A DNA stretch of 64,000 nt from Sphaerisporangium rufum (GCF_016863395.1 NZ_BOOU01000048.1:61207-125206), one strand, 5' to 3'. Positions 18,096 to 27,433 are shown, counted from the first letter of the stretch. Notes: generated by a model from the sequence alone, not told the origin. A program made the numbers and translations.

Positions 18096-18114
18096 CCGAC
18101 CCGATACGGGTCGG
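18096..18114 (+). terminator. Hairpin terminator after the mycothiol-type gene
   Basis: Perfect 8-bp stem CCGACCCG/CGGGTCGG with an ATA loop, starting 4 nt after the stop at 18092. It has no T-run, as is usual in actinomycetes. Confidence 0.65.
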
Positions 18115-18208
18115 ACGCTTCGACGCCGGTGTGGTGCCCCACCACCGCACCGCGTCGCCCCGCTAGGAGACTGCACCGAACACCAGCATGTGCGTGCCTC
18201 TGGCCTCC

Positions 18209-18231
18209 ATGTGTGCGAAAATCGTACACAT
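18209..18231 (+). promoter_or_regulatory. Dyad operator overlapping the XRE-ImmA start codon
   Basis: ATGTGTGCGA, three A, then TCGTACACAT: 10-bp arms with a single mismatch. The right arm contains the first two bases of the ATG at 18230. Such placement fits autorepression by the XRE protein encoded immediately downstream, probably on a leaderless or near-leaderless message. Confidence 0.6.
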
Positions 18232-19351
18232 GGCTGAGGTCGATGATAAGACGCTTGGTGTCAGAGTCCGAGAGGCGCGTGAGCGGGCCGGCTTGAAGCA
18301 GGGCGAGCTCGCCCGGCTCGTGGGCCTTGAGCGAACAGCGGTGAACAAGATCGAAAGTGGCATCCGCAAGGTCAGCGCCCTTGAGCTGTCGGACATCGCG
18401 GCGTCTTTGGGCGTGACCATGTCCTCGTTCTTCTCGGAGCCGATTCCAGCACTGGTCTCTCATCGCTCTGGTCAGGGTCTGGACACGGTCGACTCGAAGA
18501 TCGACAGGCTGTTGGCGGGTATCGCTGCCGACGTCGAGTTCGTTGCCGAACTGGCCCCTGAGGAACTCGCGCTGCCTGGAAATGGAGTTGCGCCATCTCC
18601 TCCTCCCAGAACTTCATCGGACGCCGACGCTCTCGCCGTCACCGCGCGGGCCATGCTCGGCCTCGCCGATGCGGAGCCCGTGCGCGACCTGGTCGGGAAG
18701 GCTGCCGCGATCGGTCTCTTGATCTTCTCCGTGGATCTGGGAGTGGATACGGCCGATGCTGGGACGATCTTGCTCCGTCGTGGTGGGGTGAGTCTGGTGA
18801 ACAGCCACAACAAGGTGGGACGCCGCCGCCTCGCGGCGGCTCATGAGTTGGGTCACTACCTGATCGCTGACGAGTACACCGTCGACTGGAGAGTCGCTGA
18901 CCGGCAGGGCGGCGACATTGAGACCCGCCTGGACCGGTTTGCGCGGGTGTTGCTGCTGCCCGAGGGTGGCCTGCGGGCGGCATGGACCGAGTATGGGGCG
19001 CGTGAACTCCGTGAAGTGGCTGTGCTGCTTGCCAGCAGATTTCGGGTCGACATGGCGACGCTCGCCAGAAGGCTGGAAGAGCTGGATCTCGTGGATGGGG
19101 AAGGCGCGGCGCTGATCCGCGGTGTCACTACCACTCGCGCTGATATCGTGGAATTCGGATTGATCGTGTCGGTCGACCTTGAAGGAACGAGTCTGCCCGT
19201 TTCGTACCAGAAGGCGATCCTGCGCGCTTTTCGCGACGAACGGATCAGTCAGGAACGCGCGCTGGAACTGCTCCGCGGCACCTTTACCGAATGCGACCTA
19301 CCCCCGCGTCGTAAGCGTAGGGTAGACGAGATCTGGAAGTTCGTATCGTGA
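18230..19351 (+). CDS. XRE helix-turn-helix / ImmA-IrrE metallopeptidase fusion
   Basis: A 373-aa protein. Residues 8-62 form an XRE DNA-binding domain (LKQGELARLVGLERTAVNKI). The central to C-terminal part is an ImmA/IrrE (COG2856) zinc peptidase with HELGHYLIAD at about 205-214 as the HExxH site. Such fusions act as regulators or antitoxins, sometimes cleaving a repressor. ATG at 18230 is chosen over an in-frame ATG 42 nt upstream because the operator overlaps it and family members begin here. It overlaps the PIN gene by 4 bp. Codon use is less G/C-biased than in the flanking genes, suggesting horizontal transfer. Confidence 0.85.
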   Translation: MAEVDDKTLGVRVREARERAGLKQGELARLVGLERTAVNKIESGIRKVSALELSDIAASLGVTMSSFFSEPIPALVSHRSGQGLDTVDSKIDRLLAGIAADVEFVAELAPEELALPGNGVAPSPPPRTSSDADALAVTARAMLGLADAEPVRDLVGKAAAIGLLIFSVDLGVDTADAGTILLRRGGVSLVNSHNKVGRRRLAAAHELGHYLIADEYTVDWRVADRQGGDIETRLDRFARVLLLPEGGLRAAWTEYGARELREVAVLLASRFRVDMATLARRLEELDLVDGEGAALIRGVTTTRADIVEFGLIVSVDLEGTSLPVSYQKAILRAFRDERISQERALELLRGTFTECDLPPRRKRRVDEIWKFVS

Positions 19352-19896
19352 CGCCATCGTCAGACGCATTGGTCTTCGACACCGGTCCGCTGCGGCACTT
19401 CGCTGTGAATGGATGGCTGGGCGTTCTGAAGTTCCTTGCCGGTGACCGTTCCGTCATCGTCCCGGAGAGCGTCGAACACGAGCTCAGGAACCAGGTGCAC
19501 GATCACCCTGCCCTGCACCAGGTCCTCGATGCCGGCTGGATCGGCGTTGACCGCAGCAATGACATGAGCTTCCTGATGGCGTTTGCGACCTACGAGCAGC
19601 GATTGGTCGCCAATGGACGGAACCGCGGTGAATGCGGCGTGCTCGCTCTTGGAAAGACCCGAGATTTCGAGATCGTGGTTGATGACAGCGTTCCCCGGGC
19701 TATCGCCGAAGAGGAAGGCATCCGGGTCACGGCCACTCTCCCGCTGCTCTGCAGTGCGATCCGAGAAGGGCAACTGACTCTGCCCATGGTGGAGGCGCTT
19801 GCCGACGATCTTATTTCTGGCAAGTATTTCCTTCCCTTCGGTCCCGGTGGTTTCAGGCGATGGGCGCAGGAGCAAGGGCTTATCGAATATGAATGA
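19348..19896 (+). CDS. PIN-domain protein, probable toxin partner
   Basis: A 182-aa protein with the acidic pattern of a PIN ribonuclease fold: VFDTGPLRHF near the N-terminus, RGECGVLALGK in the middle and VVDDSVPRAIAEEEGI after it. These supply the Asp/Glu residues that bind metal in RNA-cleaving PIN toxins. GTG at 19348 overlaps the XRE-ImmA stop as GTGA. The pair looks like a toxin-antitoxin or regulatory module in which the fusion protein controls the PIN nuclease. Base composition matches its partner, not the neighbours. Confidence 0.8.
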   Translation: MTPSSDALVFDTGPLRHFAVNGWLGVLKFLAGDRSVIVPESVEHELRNQVHDHPALHQVLDAGWIGVDRSNDMSFLMAFATYEQRLVANGRNRGECGVLALGKTRDFEIVVDDSVPRAIAEEEGIRVTATLPLLCSAIREGQLTLPMVEALADDLISGKYFLPFGPGGFRRWAQEQGLIEYE

Positions 19897-20080
19897 GACG
19901 GCCATCTTGGAGTCGTAGGCGACGACTCGGGCATGAATGATTTTCCCTTTGGGCTCGCAGTTGTGGGGACGATCGTGCCCGGCGACGCCCGGGCTCAGGG
20001 TTTGGGCGGTCCGACAGGTCGCTGCCGGGTTCGAGCGAGTTCGAACTCTCGACTACGGCTGCCGCCTCCGGAAGGGCACG

Positions 20081-21016
20081 TCAGGGGGTGGTGAGGGCGG
20101 GGAGGGTGAGGAGGGTGCGGGCGGTGCGGTAGCGGGCGGCGTCGGTGCGCTCGCCGAGCAGCGCGCCGATGTAGGTGCGCCCGGCGTGCACCGCGGCGAA
20201 CAGCAGGCAGAAGCCGGCGGCCCGGGTGTAGCCGGTCTTCAGGCCGACGGCCTCGCCGGGCACCAGCCGGTTGCTGTTGCGCCAGACGTGCGCGCGGTGC
20301 GCGGCCGTGCGGGTCATCGCGTACCGCTCGGTGCGGACGATCTGGGCGAGTGCCGGGTCGCGCAGCGCCTGCTGTGCGAGGGCGACCTGGTCGCGGGCGG
20401 TGGAGCGGCCCCCGCCGCCCGGGGACGGCATGCCGTCGGGGTTGGTGTACCGGGTGTCGCGCATGCCCAGGGCGGCGGCGGTGGTGTTCATCCGGGCGAC
20501 GAACCGCTTCACCCCGGGGCCGTACCGGCGGGCGAGCGCCGCGGCCGCGTCGGCGCCGGACGGCAGCAGCAGGGCGTGCAGCAGGTCGCGCACGGTCAGG
20601 CGCTCGCCGGCCCGCAGGCCCGCGCGCATCGCGCCGCCGGAGGCCGCGTGCCGCACGTCGGCGGCGGAGATGGTCACCACGTCGTCCAGGCCGGCGGACC
20701 GGCGCACGACGTAGGCGGTCATGATCTTGGTGAGGCTGGCCACCGGCGCCCGGCGGGTCTCGCGGCGGGCGTAGAGCACGGTGCCGCCGGTGGCGTCGAC
20801 CAGGTAGGCCTCGGTGGCGGTCACCTTCGGCGCCGGTACCGCGTGTGCCGGTGCCGCGTGTGCCGGTGCCGCGTGCGTCTGCGCCGGGTGAGCCCGCACC
20901 GCGTGGACGGGCACCGCGTGGACGGGCACCGCGTGAACCGGCACCGCGTGCGCGGGCGCCACCAGGCCGGTGAGGGCCAGCACCGCGGCCGGCAGGGTCA
21001 CCGTGATCTTTCGCAT
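20081..21016 (-). CDS. D-alanyl-D-alanine carboxypeptidase (S11 penicillin-binding protein)
   Basis: A 311-aa exported enzyme that trims the terminal D-Ala from peptidoglycan stem peptides. A signal peptide (MRKITVTLPAAVLALTGL, then APAHA) is followed by an unusual stretch of HAVPV/HAAPA repeats to about residue 60. Catalytic motifs: SLTK (SxxK serine), SGAD in place of the usual SGN, and LKTGYT (KTG). The Asp at the third place of SxN is a noticeable substitution. ATG at 21016 gives a clean signal peptide; the frame above it is not needed. No membrane anchor is evident at the C-terminus. Confidence 0.88.
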   Translation of the reverse strand: MRKITVTLPAAVLALTGLVAPAHAVPVHAVPVHAVPVHAVRAHPAQTHAAPAHAAPAHAVPAPKVTATEAYLVDATGGTVLYARRETRRAPVASLTKIMTAYVVRRSAGLDDVVTISAADVRHAASGGAMRAGLRAGERLTVRDLLHALLLPSGADAAAALARRYGPGVKRFVARMNTTAAALGMRDTRYTNPDGMPSPGGGGRSTARDQVALAQQALRDPALAQIVRTERYAMTRTAAHRAHVWRNSNRLVPGEAVGLKTGYTRAAGFCLLFAAVHAGRTYIGALLGERTDAARYRTARTLLTLPALTTP

Positions 21017-21169
21017 GCGGACATCGTCCCATGCCCGCCATTGCGGATATGGGATAACAGGCGCCACATGAAGTACAGAATCCCCCCGAGCCGGATGAGC
21101 TGCTCATGGCGTTCGGCGTCGAGGGGGCCCGGCGGCCGGCGGGGTTCCGCCGTACACCGGAAGGGAGCG

Positions 21170-21203
21170 GGCCCCGCCGGAGCCGGATGAGACCGGCGGG
21201 GCC
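21170..21203 (-). terminator. Hairpin terminator of the AA10 gene
   Basis: Perfect 11-bp stem, GGCCCCGCCGG (21170-21180) with CCGGCGGGGCC (21193-21203), and a 12-nt loop, 16 nt beyond the stop at 21219. No T-run. Confidence 0.7.
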
Positions 21204-21218
21204 ACGCGCTTGGTGGGG

Positions 21219-21884
21219 TCAGCCGACGAAGTTCACGTCACTGCAGAAGAAGAACGCCTGGTCGGTGTGCGAGGCCTGCCAGATCGTGAAGATCATGGCG
21301 CGGCCGCTGCGGCCGGAGGTGCTCAGGTTCATCGTGTAGCTCTGCGCCGGGCTGTACCGGCCGGTCTTGGTGAGCAGCTGCAGGTCGCCCCAGGTGAGGG
21401 CCTGCCGGGTGGGGTCGAATCCCGGCTTGGTCACGTACACCATCAGGTAGTCGGCGCCGTGCCGGGCCTCGTCGTTCATTGTGACGGTGAAGCTGTTGCG
21501 GATGTCGGTCGCCTTCCAGTCCCCGACGGTGTCCAGCGACTTGTAGTAGCCGTTGTCGGCCCGGCCGCCGCTGCACAGCTGGCCATTGGGGATCTTGTTC
21601 TGGAAGTCGCCGCCCAGGCCGTTGCGGTACAGGCTCATGTAGTTCCACATGGCGCTGGAGTTGTCCTGCCAGGCCTGCCAGCACATCGGGTCCTTCGTCG
21701 CCATCGTGCCGTCCCAGAAGTTCGACTGCCAGCGCTGCAGGCAGCTGTAGTTGCGGGAGGACGGGCCGACGACGGTGCCGTGCGCGTTGGCGGCGACGAC
21801 GCCGGTGGCCAGGCACGTCACCGCGGCGGCGAACAGGACCGCGACGCGGGCGGCCCAGCGGCGAAGGGAGGGGGATGGGCGCAT
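21219..21884 (-). CDS. AA10 lytic polysaccharide monooxygenase (chitin-active type)
   Basis: A 221-aa secreted copper enzyme that cleaves chitin or cellulose oxidatively. A signal peptide of about 35 residues ends VVAANA, leaving HGTVVGPSSRNY as the mature start; that first His is half of the copper histidine brace. The second His is probably in NDEARHGADYLMVYVTKPG. Four or more Cys suggest disulfides. It is a single-domain form without a carbohydrate-binding module. GGAG lies 8 nt upstream of ATG 21884. A GH18 chitinase lies in the same window at the right edge and is a likely functional partner. Confidence 0.9.
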   Translation of the reverse strand: MRPSPSLRRWAARVAVLFAAAVTCLATGVVAANAHGTVVGPSSRNYSCLQRWQSNFWDGTMATKDPMCWQAWQDNSSAMWNYMSLYRNGLGGDFQNKIPNGQLCSGGRADNGYYKSLDTVGDWKATDIRNSFTVTMNDEARHGADYLMVYVTKPGFDPTRQALTWGDLQLLTKTGRYSPAQSYTMNLSTSGRSGRAMIFTIWQASHTDQAFFFCSDVNFVG

Positions 21885-22206
21885 GGGGGTTCTCCGTTTC
21901 CAGGGGATCCGGGGCGTTGGCGCTGACAAACCGCCGGGGTCCGGGCCGGTGGATCGCCGCCGCGAGCGTAACCGACCCGCCGAGTCAGAAGCCCTCCACC
22001 GGGACGGTCAGCCCGGGGGCACATCGCGACCTCTACGCGCTGACCTGGACCTTCGTCGGCCGCCAGCCGCCGCGCCGGATGATGGTTGCTGAACCTTTCA
22101 CCCCCCCCGCGGGCCCCCGGCGTGGGGGCGCGGCGGCTGCAAGTCGACGGCAAGTGGCGAGCAACCCCGGCGGCGTAAACCTGAGGGTGAGCCGAGAGGG
22201 GGAGGC
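21885..22206. other. Divergent intergenic region
   Basis: About 320 bp between the AA10 gene (minus) and a hypothetical gene (plus). It must carry both promoters. A C-rich run near 22100 with a short GCCCCC/GGGGGC hairpin lies in the middle, and GAGGGGGAGG just before 22207 is a strong ribosome site. I see no DasR-like operator. Confidence 0.4.
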
Positions 22207-22746
22207 ATGGGAGCGGGACGTGGCCGGGAACCGGCGGGCGCGCTGGGGCCGATCGTGGGCGCCTGGCTGGCCACCGTCGTCAAGCTGGTGGTGGGCACCC
22301 TCGCCTTCGCCGGGGCGTACGCCGGGGTGGCCGGCGCGGGCGGCACGGCGAGCCTGCCGGCCGCCGGCGACGCCGGCCCGCGCACCGTGCTGCTGTCGAC
22401 CCGCGCGCTGCCCGCCGAGAGCGACCAGGTGCCCGAGGCCGGCATGGTCACCGCCGCCCTCGCCACCCCGCCCGGCGCCTGCCCGCCCGCCTACCGCGCG
22501 CAGGGCGTGATCGACCCGGGCGCGGCCGGCGGCACCGCCGGCTACCGGTGGCGGCTGCGGCGCTGGGACCCGGGCGCGCGCGCCTGGCGGACCGTACTGG
22601 CCTCCGGCCGGGGCGGCTTCACCGGCACGGCTCGCGCCGTCGAGTGGCGCCCGGCCGTCACCACCGGCCCGGGACGTTACCGGGTCGAGCTCGCCGTCGC
22701 CGGCAAGGGCACCACCGCCGGCGAGGCCTTCACGGTGGCCTGCTGA
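22207..22746 (+). CDS. Hypothetical membrane-anchored or secreted protein
   Basis: A 179-aa protein of no family I recognise. One hydrophobic segment (IVGAWLATVVKLVVGTLAFAG, about residues 15-40) would export or anchor it. The rest is a compact beta-rich outer domain containing YRWRLRRWDPGARAWRTVL and ending in Cys, with another Cys at about 91, which could form a disulfide. ATG at 22207 sits 2 nt after GGGGGAGG. It converges with the BTAD regulator. Confidence 0.6.
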   Translation: MGAGRGREPAGALGPIVGAWLATVVKLVVGTLAFAGAYAGVAGAGGTASLPAAGDAGPRTVLLSTRALPAESDQVPEAGMVTAALATPPGACPPAYRAQGVIDPGAAGGTAGYRWRLRRWDPGARAWRTVLASGRGGFTGTARAVEWRPAVTTGPGRYRVELAVAGKGTTAGEAFTVAC

Positions 22747-22760
22747 CCGCGGTGCGCCGT

Positions 22761-25700
22761 TCAGCCCGCCAGCGCGCCGCGGGCCGCCTCGACCCAGCGC
22801 GGCACCCCGACCCGCTCGGCCACCGCCAGCGCCCGCTCGTAGTGGGCCCGGGCGTCGCCCGGCTGGCCGAGCCGGGCGGCCAGGTCACCGAGCGTCTGCG
22901 CGACGGGCCACAGCGCCACCACCCCGGTGCCGGCGCCGGCGATCCGGTCGGCGAACGGGCCGAGCGTGGAGTAGGCGTCCTGCATCCGGCCGCGGTCGTC
23001 CAGCAGCATGCCGGCCAGCGCCCGCCAGGTCATGGCCAGCTCGTACAGGAAGTCCGGCCGGACCGGCGGGCGCGCGGCGGCCACCGCGCGGGCGTCCTTC
23101 ACGTGCCCGGCGGAGGCGAGCGCGACCGCGTAGGCGTCCAGCGTCCACTTGGCGCCGCGCCGGTGCGCCTCCTCCAAGGGCTCCACCATCTCGGCCGCCC
23201 GGCCCGCCACCAGGCGCAGGCAGAAGGTGGTGATCAGCGGCAGGTCCTGGCGGCCCTCCAGCATGCCGGCCCGCGCGGTGACCCGGGCGGCGTCGCGGTA
23301 GGCCCGCTCGGCCGCGGCGTAGTCACCGGCGATCATCAGCCGCTGCCCGGCGTACCAGGCGCCCACCGCCGAGGGGGCCGGCAGGTCGTAGCGCCGGGCG
23401 AGCTGCTCGGCGGCGCCGACCCGGGCGTCGGCCTCGGCGAAGTCGCCGCGGGCCGCGGCGCACTCCATCAGCACCAGATGCGCCAGCGCCTGCACCGCGA
23501 TCTGCCCCGAGGCGGCGCCCACCTCCAGCAGCTCGCGGCCGATCGCCTCCCGCTCGTCCACCACCGTGACGACGTACGACTGGCGCAGCCGGCCGCTGAG
23601 CGCGACCGCGAGCAGCGCCGGGTCGCCGCTCTGCCGGGCCAGCCGCTCGGCCTCCAGCGACGCCTCATACCCCCGCTCGGTGGCCGACCCCTCCAGCTCC
23701 AGAGCCAGCGTGGCCAGCAGGCTGGCCCGCAGCGACCGCTCCCCGGCGGGCAGCTCGACCAGCGCCCGCTCGGTGACGTCCACCACGTCCCACGCGGTGC
23801 GGGTGAGCTCGCGGGCCATGCCCTTGTGCGGCACGGCCAGCGAGGCGGCCAGCCGCGCGGTCAGCTCCAGGTCGCCGAGCGGCAGCGCCGCGTCCATCGC
23901 CTCCCGGCGGCGGGCCCGCGCCGCGGTCATGTCACCGCACAGCGCCAGCGCCTTGATCAGCCGGAGCTGCAGGCCGAGCCGCTCCTTGGGCGGGCCGCCC
24001 ACCGGATGGGCGCGGTCGAACGCCGCGATGGCCCGCTCCCACAAAGTCGCCGCCTCGCGGTGCGCGAAGCGCCGCTCGGCCTGCTCGGCGGCCAGCCCGG
24101 CGTACCGGACCGCCTTGGCGGCGGTCTCCGCGGTGCCGGCCGCGTCGTAGTGGTGGGCGAGCGCGGCGACGTCGGACGGCGAGCGGCTCTCGATGACCGA
24201 GGCGACCGCGGCGTGCAGCCGGGAGCGGCGCAGCCGGGAGGCGTCGGAGTACAGCGTGTCGCGGACCAGGTCGTGGTCGAAGCGCAACCGGCCCGGACCC
24301 GGCTCGGTGACCAGCCCGGCGAGCAGGCCGGCCTCCACCGCGTCCACCACCGCGTCCTCGTCGCCCGAGACGTCGACGAGCACGTCGATGTCCACGTCCC
24401 GGCCGATCACCGCGGCCTGCAGCAGGATCTGCTGCGCGGTGGCGGGGAGCCGGGCGATGCGGCGGCGCAGCACGTCGCGCACGCCGGACGGCACCTCCGA
24501 CAGCACCTCGGCGGCGCTGGCCCGCCCACCGGTGGCCTCCGCCTCCAGCAGCCGGACGGTCTCCCGGACGAAGAACGGGTTGCCCCCGGTGCGCTCGACG
24601 ATCGTGCTCACCGCGTCCTCGTCGACCTCCCGGACGCAGGTCGCCCGGACCAGCTCGGCGACCGCGCCGTCGTCCAGCCCGGCCAGGCCGACCCGGACCG
24701 GGCCGAGGCGGGCCAGCGCCGCCAGCACCTCGGACTGCTCGTCGTTCAGCTCGCCGTCCCGGCAGGTCACCACCAGCAGCACCCGGCTGGTCGCCAGCAG
24801 GCTGGGCAGCGCGCGCAGCAGGGCGAGGGTCTGGTCGTCGGCCCAGTGCAGATCCTCCAGCACCAGCAGGACGGGGGCCCGCCGGGCGACGCCGGACAGG
24901 TAGCCGCCCACCGCCCGGTGCAGCCGGAACCCGCCCGACCCCTGGTCGTCGTCCGGCACCGGGGCGGTGTCGTCCAGCAGCGGCGCCAGCAGCGGGCCGT
25001 ACTCGCCGGCCCCCCGCTCGGCGGTCAGCGTGCGCAGCATCTCGACCCAGGCCCAGCCGGGCGGGGTGGCGCTGCTGTCCGGGCAGCCCCCGGCCGCGGT
25101 GGTCCAGCCCTGGGTCGCCAGGTCCTCGCAGAGCCGGCGGACCAGCATCGTCTTGCCCGCGCCCGGGTCGCCGCCGACCACCGCCGCGGTGAACCGCCCG
25201 GCCAGCGCCCGCGGCGCCGCGCCGGTCAGCCGGGCCAGCTCGGCGTCCCGGCCGACGAACGGCTCCGGCGGCAGCGGCGGCGGGTCGCCCGGCCGGCCCT
25301 CCGGGCGCGGCGGCCAGGTCGCGGTCACCTCCGCGGCCCGCGGCCGGCGCGGCGGGGACGGCTGCAGGCCCGGGTCCTGGGAGAGGATGTCCGACTCCAG
25401 CCTGCGCAGCGCCGGGCCGGGGTCGATGCCGAGCTCGTCGGCCAGCATGGTGCGCGCCCGGCGCAGGGCGGCCAGCGCGTCGCCCTGCCGGCCGCAGCGG
25501 TACAGGCCGAGGGCCAGCAGCCGCCAGCCCTCCTCGCGCAGCGGATGCTCCCCGGTGAGCACCTCCAGGTCGGGCACCGTCTCGGCGTGCAGCCCGAGGC
25601 GCAGCCCGGTGTCGGCGTGCCGCTCCCGGGCCACCAGCCGCAGCTCGGCCAGCCGGCTCACCTCGGCCTCGGCCCACTGCTGCTCGGCGAACTCCGCGTA

Positions 25701-26126
25701 CGGGGTGCCGCGCCACAGCGCGAGGGCGGTGTCCAGGTCGGTGCGCGCCGCGCCGGGGTCGTCGTTCTCCAGGTACCGGCCCGCCGCGCGGACCAGGGCC
25801 TCGAAGTGCGGCGCGTCCACCTGGCCGGGCGCGGTGCGCAGGGCGTACCCGGAGGCGACGGTGACCAGCAGCCGCCCCGGGCCGCCGCGCGGCCGCCCCG
25901 GCTCCAGCACCCGGCGCAGCCGGGAGATGTACACCTGCAGGCCGGACTGCGCGCCCCGGGCGCCGTCGTCGGTCCACAGATCGTGCAGCAGGGTGTCGAC
26001 CGGGACGACCTGCCCGCGGGCGGCGAGCAGCCGGGCGAGCACCGCGCGCTGCCGTAACCCGCCGAGGTCGAGGTCGGCGTCGCCGTCACACGCCTCGACC
26101 GGGCCGAGCACCCGGAAGGTCACCAT
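22761..26126 (-). CDS. BTAD/AAA transcriptional regulator (large SARP type)
   Basis: An 1121-aa regulator. Residues 1-95 are an OmpR-like winged helix (MVTFRVLGPVEAC). Residues 100-250 are the bacterial transcriptional activation domain. About 288-560 form an AAA/STAND ATPase with Walker A GGDPGAGKTML (about 318-328) and Walker B VLLVLEDLHWADD. The last about 500 residues are TPR-like helices. Such proteins activate secondary-metabolism or stress genes after sensing nucleotide or protein signals. ATG at 26126 is chosen because the domain starts there; the frame above lacks homology. No biosynthetic cluster of the usual kind adjoins it, so its targets are unknown. Confidence 0.88.
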   Translation of the reverse strand: MVTFRVLGPVEACDGDADLDLGGLRQRAVLARLLAARGQVVPVDTLLHDLWTDDGARGAQSGLQVYISRLRRVLEPGRPRGGPGRLLVTVASGYALRTAPGQVDAPHFEALVRAAGRYLENDDPGAARTDLDTALALWRGTPYAEFAEQQWAEAEVSRLAELRLVARERHADTGLRLGLHAETVPDLEVLTGEHPLREEGWRLLALGLYRCGRQGDALAALRRARTMLADELGIDPGPALRRLESDILSQDPGLQPSPPRRPRAAEVTATWPPRPEGRPGDPPPLPPEPFVGRDAELARLTGAAPRALAGRFTAAVVGGDPGAGKTMLVRRLCEDLATQGWTTAAGGCPDSSATPPGWAWVEMLRTLTAERGAGEYGPLLAPLLDDTAPVPDDDQGSGGFRLHRAVGGYLSGVARRAPVLLVLEDLHWADDQTLALLRALPSLLATSRVLLVVTCRDGELNDEQSEVLAALARLGPVRVGLAGLDDGAVAELVRATCVREVDEDAVSTIVERTGGNPFFVRETVRLLEAEATGGRASAAEVLSEVPSGVRDVLRRRIARLPATAQQILLQAAVIGRDVDIDVLVDVSGDEDAVVDAVEAGLLAGLVTEPGPGRLRFDHDLVRDTLYSDASRLRRSRLHAAVASVIESRSPSDVAALAHHYDAAGTAETAAKAVRYAGLAAEQAERRFAHREAATLWERAIAAFDRAHPVGGPPKERLGLQLRLIKALALCGDMTAARARRREAMDAALPLGDLELTARLAASLAVPHKGMARELTRTAWDVVDVTERALVELPAGERSLRASLLATLALELEGSATERGYEASLEAERLARQSGDPALLAVALSGRLRQSYVVTVVDEREAIGRELLEVGAASGQIAVQALAHLVLMECAAARGDFAEADARVGAAEQLARRYDLPAPSAVGAWYAGQRLMIAGDYAAAERAYRDAARVTARAGMLEGRQDLPLITTFCLRLVAGRAAEMVEPLEEAHRRGAKWTLDAYAVALASAGHVKDARAVAAARPPVRPDFLYELAMTWRALAGMLLDDRGRMQDAYSTLGPFADRIAGAGTGVVALWPVAQTLGDLAARLGQPGDARAHYERALAVAERVGVPRWVEAARGALAG

Positions 26127-26371
26127 CAGGACCCCGGCAGGGGAGGCGACGGGCGGACGCCGTCCCTGATCGGTTCTCTGTCTCGCCTCACGGTGGCTGC
26201 TCCTTCGCAAGAACGGGCCCGCCGACCGCGACAGGATTTCGCCAAGGCCCGCCTTCCTGCTACGCGTACCGGGCGTCACGACTCGACCAGGGGTGTCACG
26301 AGGGTACCGGCCCTCCGGCCCCGGCGGGAAACGTGCCAGGTCGCCGGGCGGGGACCGTCCGCGCCGGCGGG

Positions 26372-27433
26372 TCAGGAGCGGGAGGCCGCCTCCGGGGAGG
26401 TGCGTTCACCGGACGGGCGGCGGCGCAGCAGGGACCACGCGCCGAGGGCCAGGCCGCCCCAGGGGATCTCGATGGTGTAGGTCCAGAAGCCGAACAGGAT
26501 CGCCGCCGCCAGCGCCGGCCCCGCCGGCTGGCCGAACGCGATGAGCATCGCGGCCGTCCCGCCCTCCATGATCCCGGCACCGCTCGGGGTGACCAGGGCA
26601 CTGGTCAGCACCCGGCTGACGGCGAAGACGGCCACGATCTCGGCCGGCCCCGGATAGCAGCCGGTGGCCACCGCGCAGGCCGCCATGATCAGGCACTGCA
26701 GGACCAGGAAGGCGATCATGCCGAGGGACAGGCCCGCCCACCGCCGGTGCACGATCTCGGCGGTGTCGGCGCGCAGCCGGTGGATCGCCTCCGACGCCCA
26801 GTGCTCGGGCCGGCGGATCCGGCGCGGCAGCAGGCCGAGCAGCCGGTCCAGGCCGCGGCCGAGCAGATCGGCCGCCCGCTCCCAGTACAGCGCGGCCGCC
26901 ACCACGGCGACCAGCACCAGGATGGACACCGCCCCGGCCCAGGCCGCCCCGGTCACCCGGTCGTCGGGAATGCGGCCGGCGAGCAGCAGCGCGATCAGGC
27001 CCACCGCGGGCAGGATGAACCGGAAGAGCGTGTTCCAGATGCCGGTGACCAGTGTGTACACCACGACGGGCCGGGTGGCGAAGCCCCAGCCCTTGGTCAT
27101 CCCGAAGGTGAGCGCGACGCCGGCGGCGCCGCCGAAGGGCAGCAGGTTGCTCACCGCGCTGCCCGCCGCGTTCAGGGTGAGCGCCTGCAGGCGGCCGAGG
27201 CCGGGCAGCGCCCCCGTCATCACGAACGTGTACGCCAGCAGGCTGGCCAGCCACAGCCCGGTCATCAGCAGGATCATCCCCGGGCTGAGCGCCCGGAACC
27301 GGGCGCCGATCTCCGCCCAGCCGACCTCGGCGCCGGTGAGGGCGCGCAGGATCTGCGGCAGGAACACCACCAGCAGCACCGCCAGAGCCAGCGACGCCAC
27401 CGACAGGCACACCTGCGCCCACTTCCCCCGCAT
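26372..27433 (-). CDS. YbhN/UPF0104 family membrane protein (MprF-like transmembrane domain)
   Basis: A 353-aa protein with about eight helices, resembling the membrane part of lysylphosphatidylglycerol synthases. AAGSAVSNLLPFGGAAGVAL and LVTPSGAGIMEGGTAAML are the conserved polar loops of this family. It lacks the aminoacyl-transfer domain. Members are thought to flip lipids or lipid-linked sugars. ATG at 27433 follows a G-rich ribosome site; a GTG 6 nt upstream is the alternative. The PIG-L and GT4 genes nearby suggest lipid-glycan metabolism. Confidence 0.82.
   Translation of the reverse strand: MRGKWAQVCLSVASLALAVLLVVFLPQILRALTGAEVGWAEIGARFRALSPGMILLMTGLWLASLLAYTFVMTGALPGLGRLQALTLNAAGSAVSNLLPFGGAAGVALTFGMTKGWGFATRPVVVYTLVTGIWNTLFRFILPAVGLIALLLAGRIPDDRVTGAAWAGAVSILVLVAVVAAALYWERAADLLGRGLDRLLGLLPRRIRRPEHWASEAIHRLRADTAEIVHRRWAGLSLGMIAFLVLQCLIMAACAVATGCYPGPAEIVAVFAVSRVLTSALVTPSGAGIMEGGTAAMLIAFGQPAGPALAAAILFGFWTYTIEIPWGGLALGAWSLLRRRPSGERTSPEAASRS

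Noticed and set aside
20025..20065. GGTTCGA and GTTCGAAC elements resembling a tRNA T-arm or attachment site near the PIN gene
   Set aside because: No acceptor stem, anticodon arm or matching repeat on the other side of the XRE-PIN pair could be found.
22548..26057. Plus-strand open frame of over 1100 codons opposite the BTAD regulator
   Set aside because: Shadow of a GC-rich gene; low-complexity Arg/Gln/His/Gly composition and no domain.
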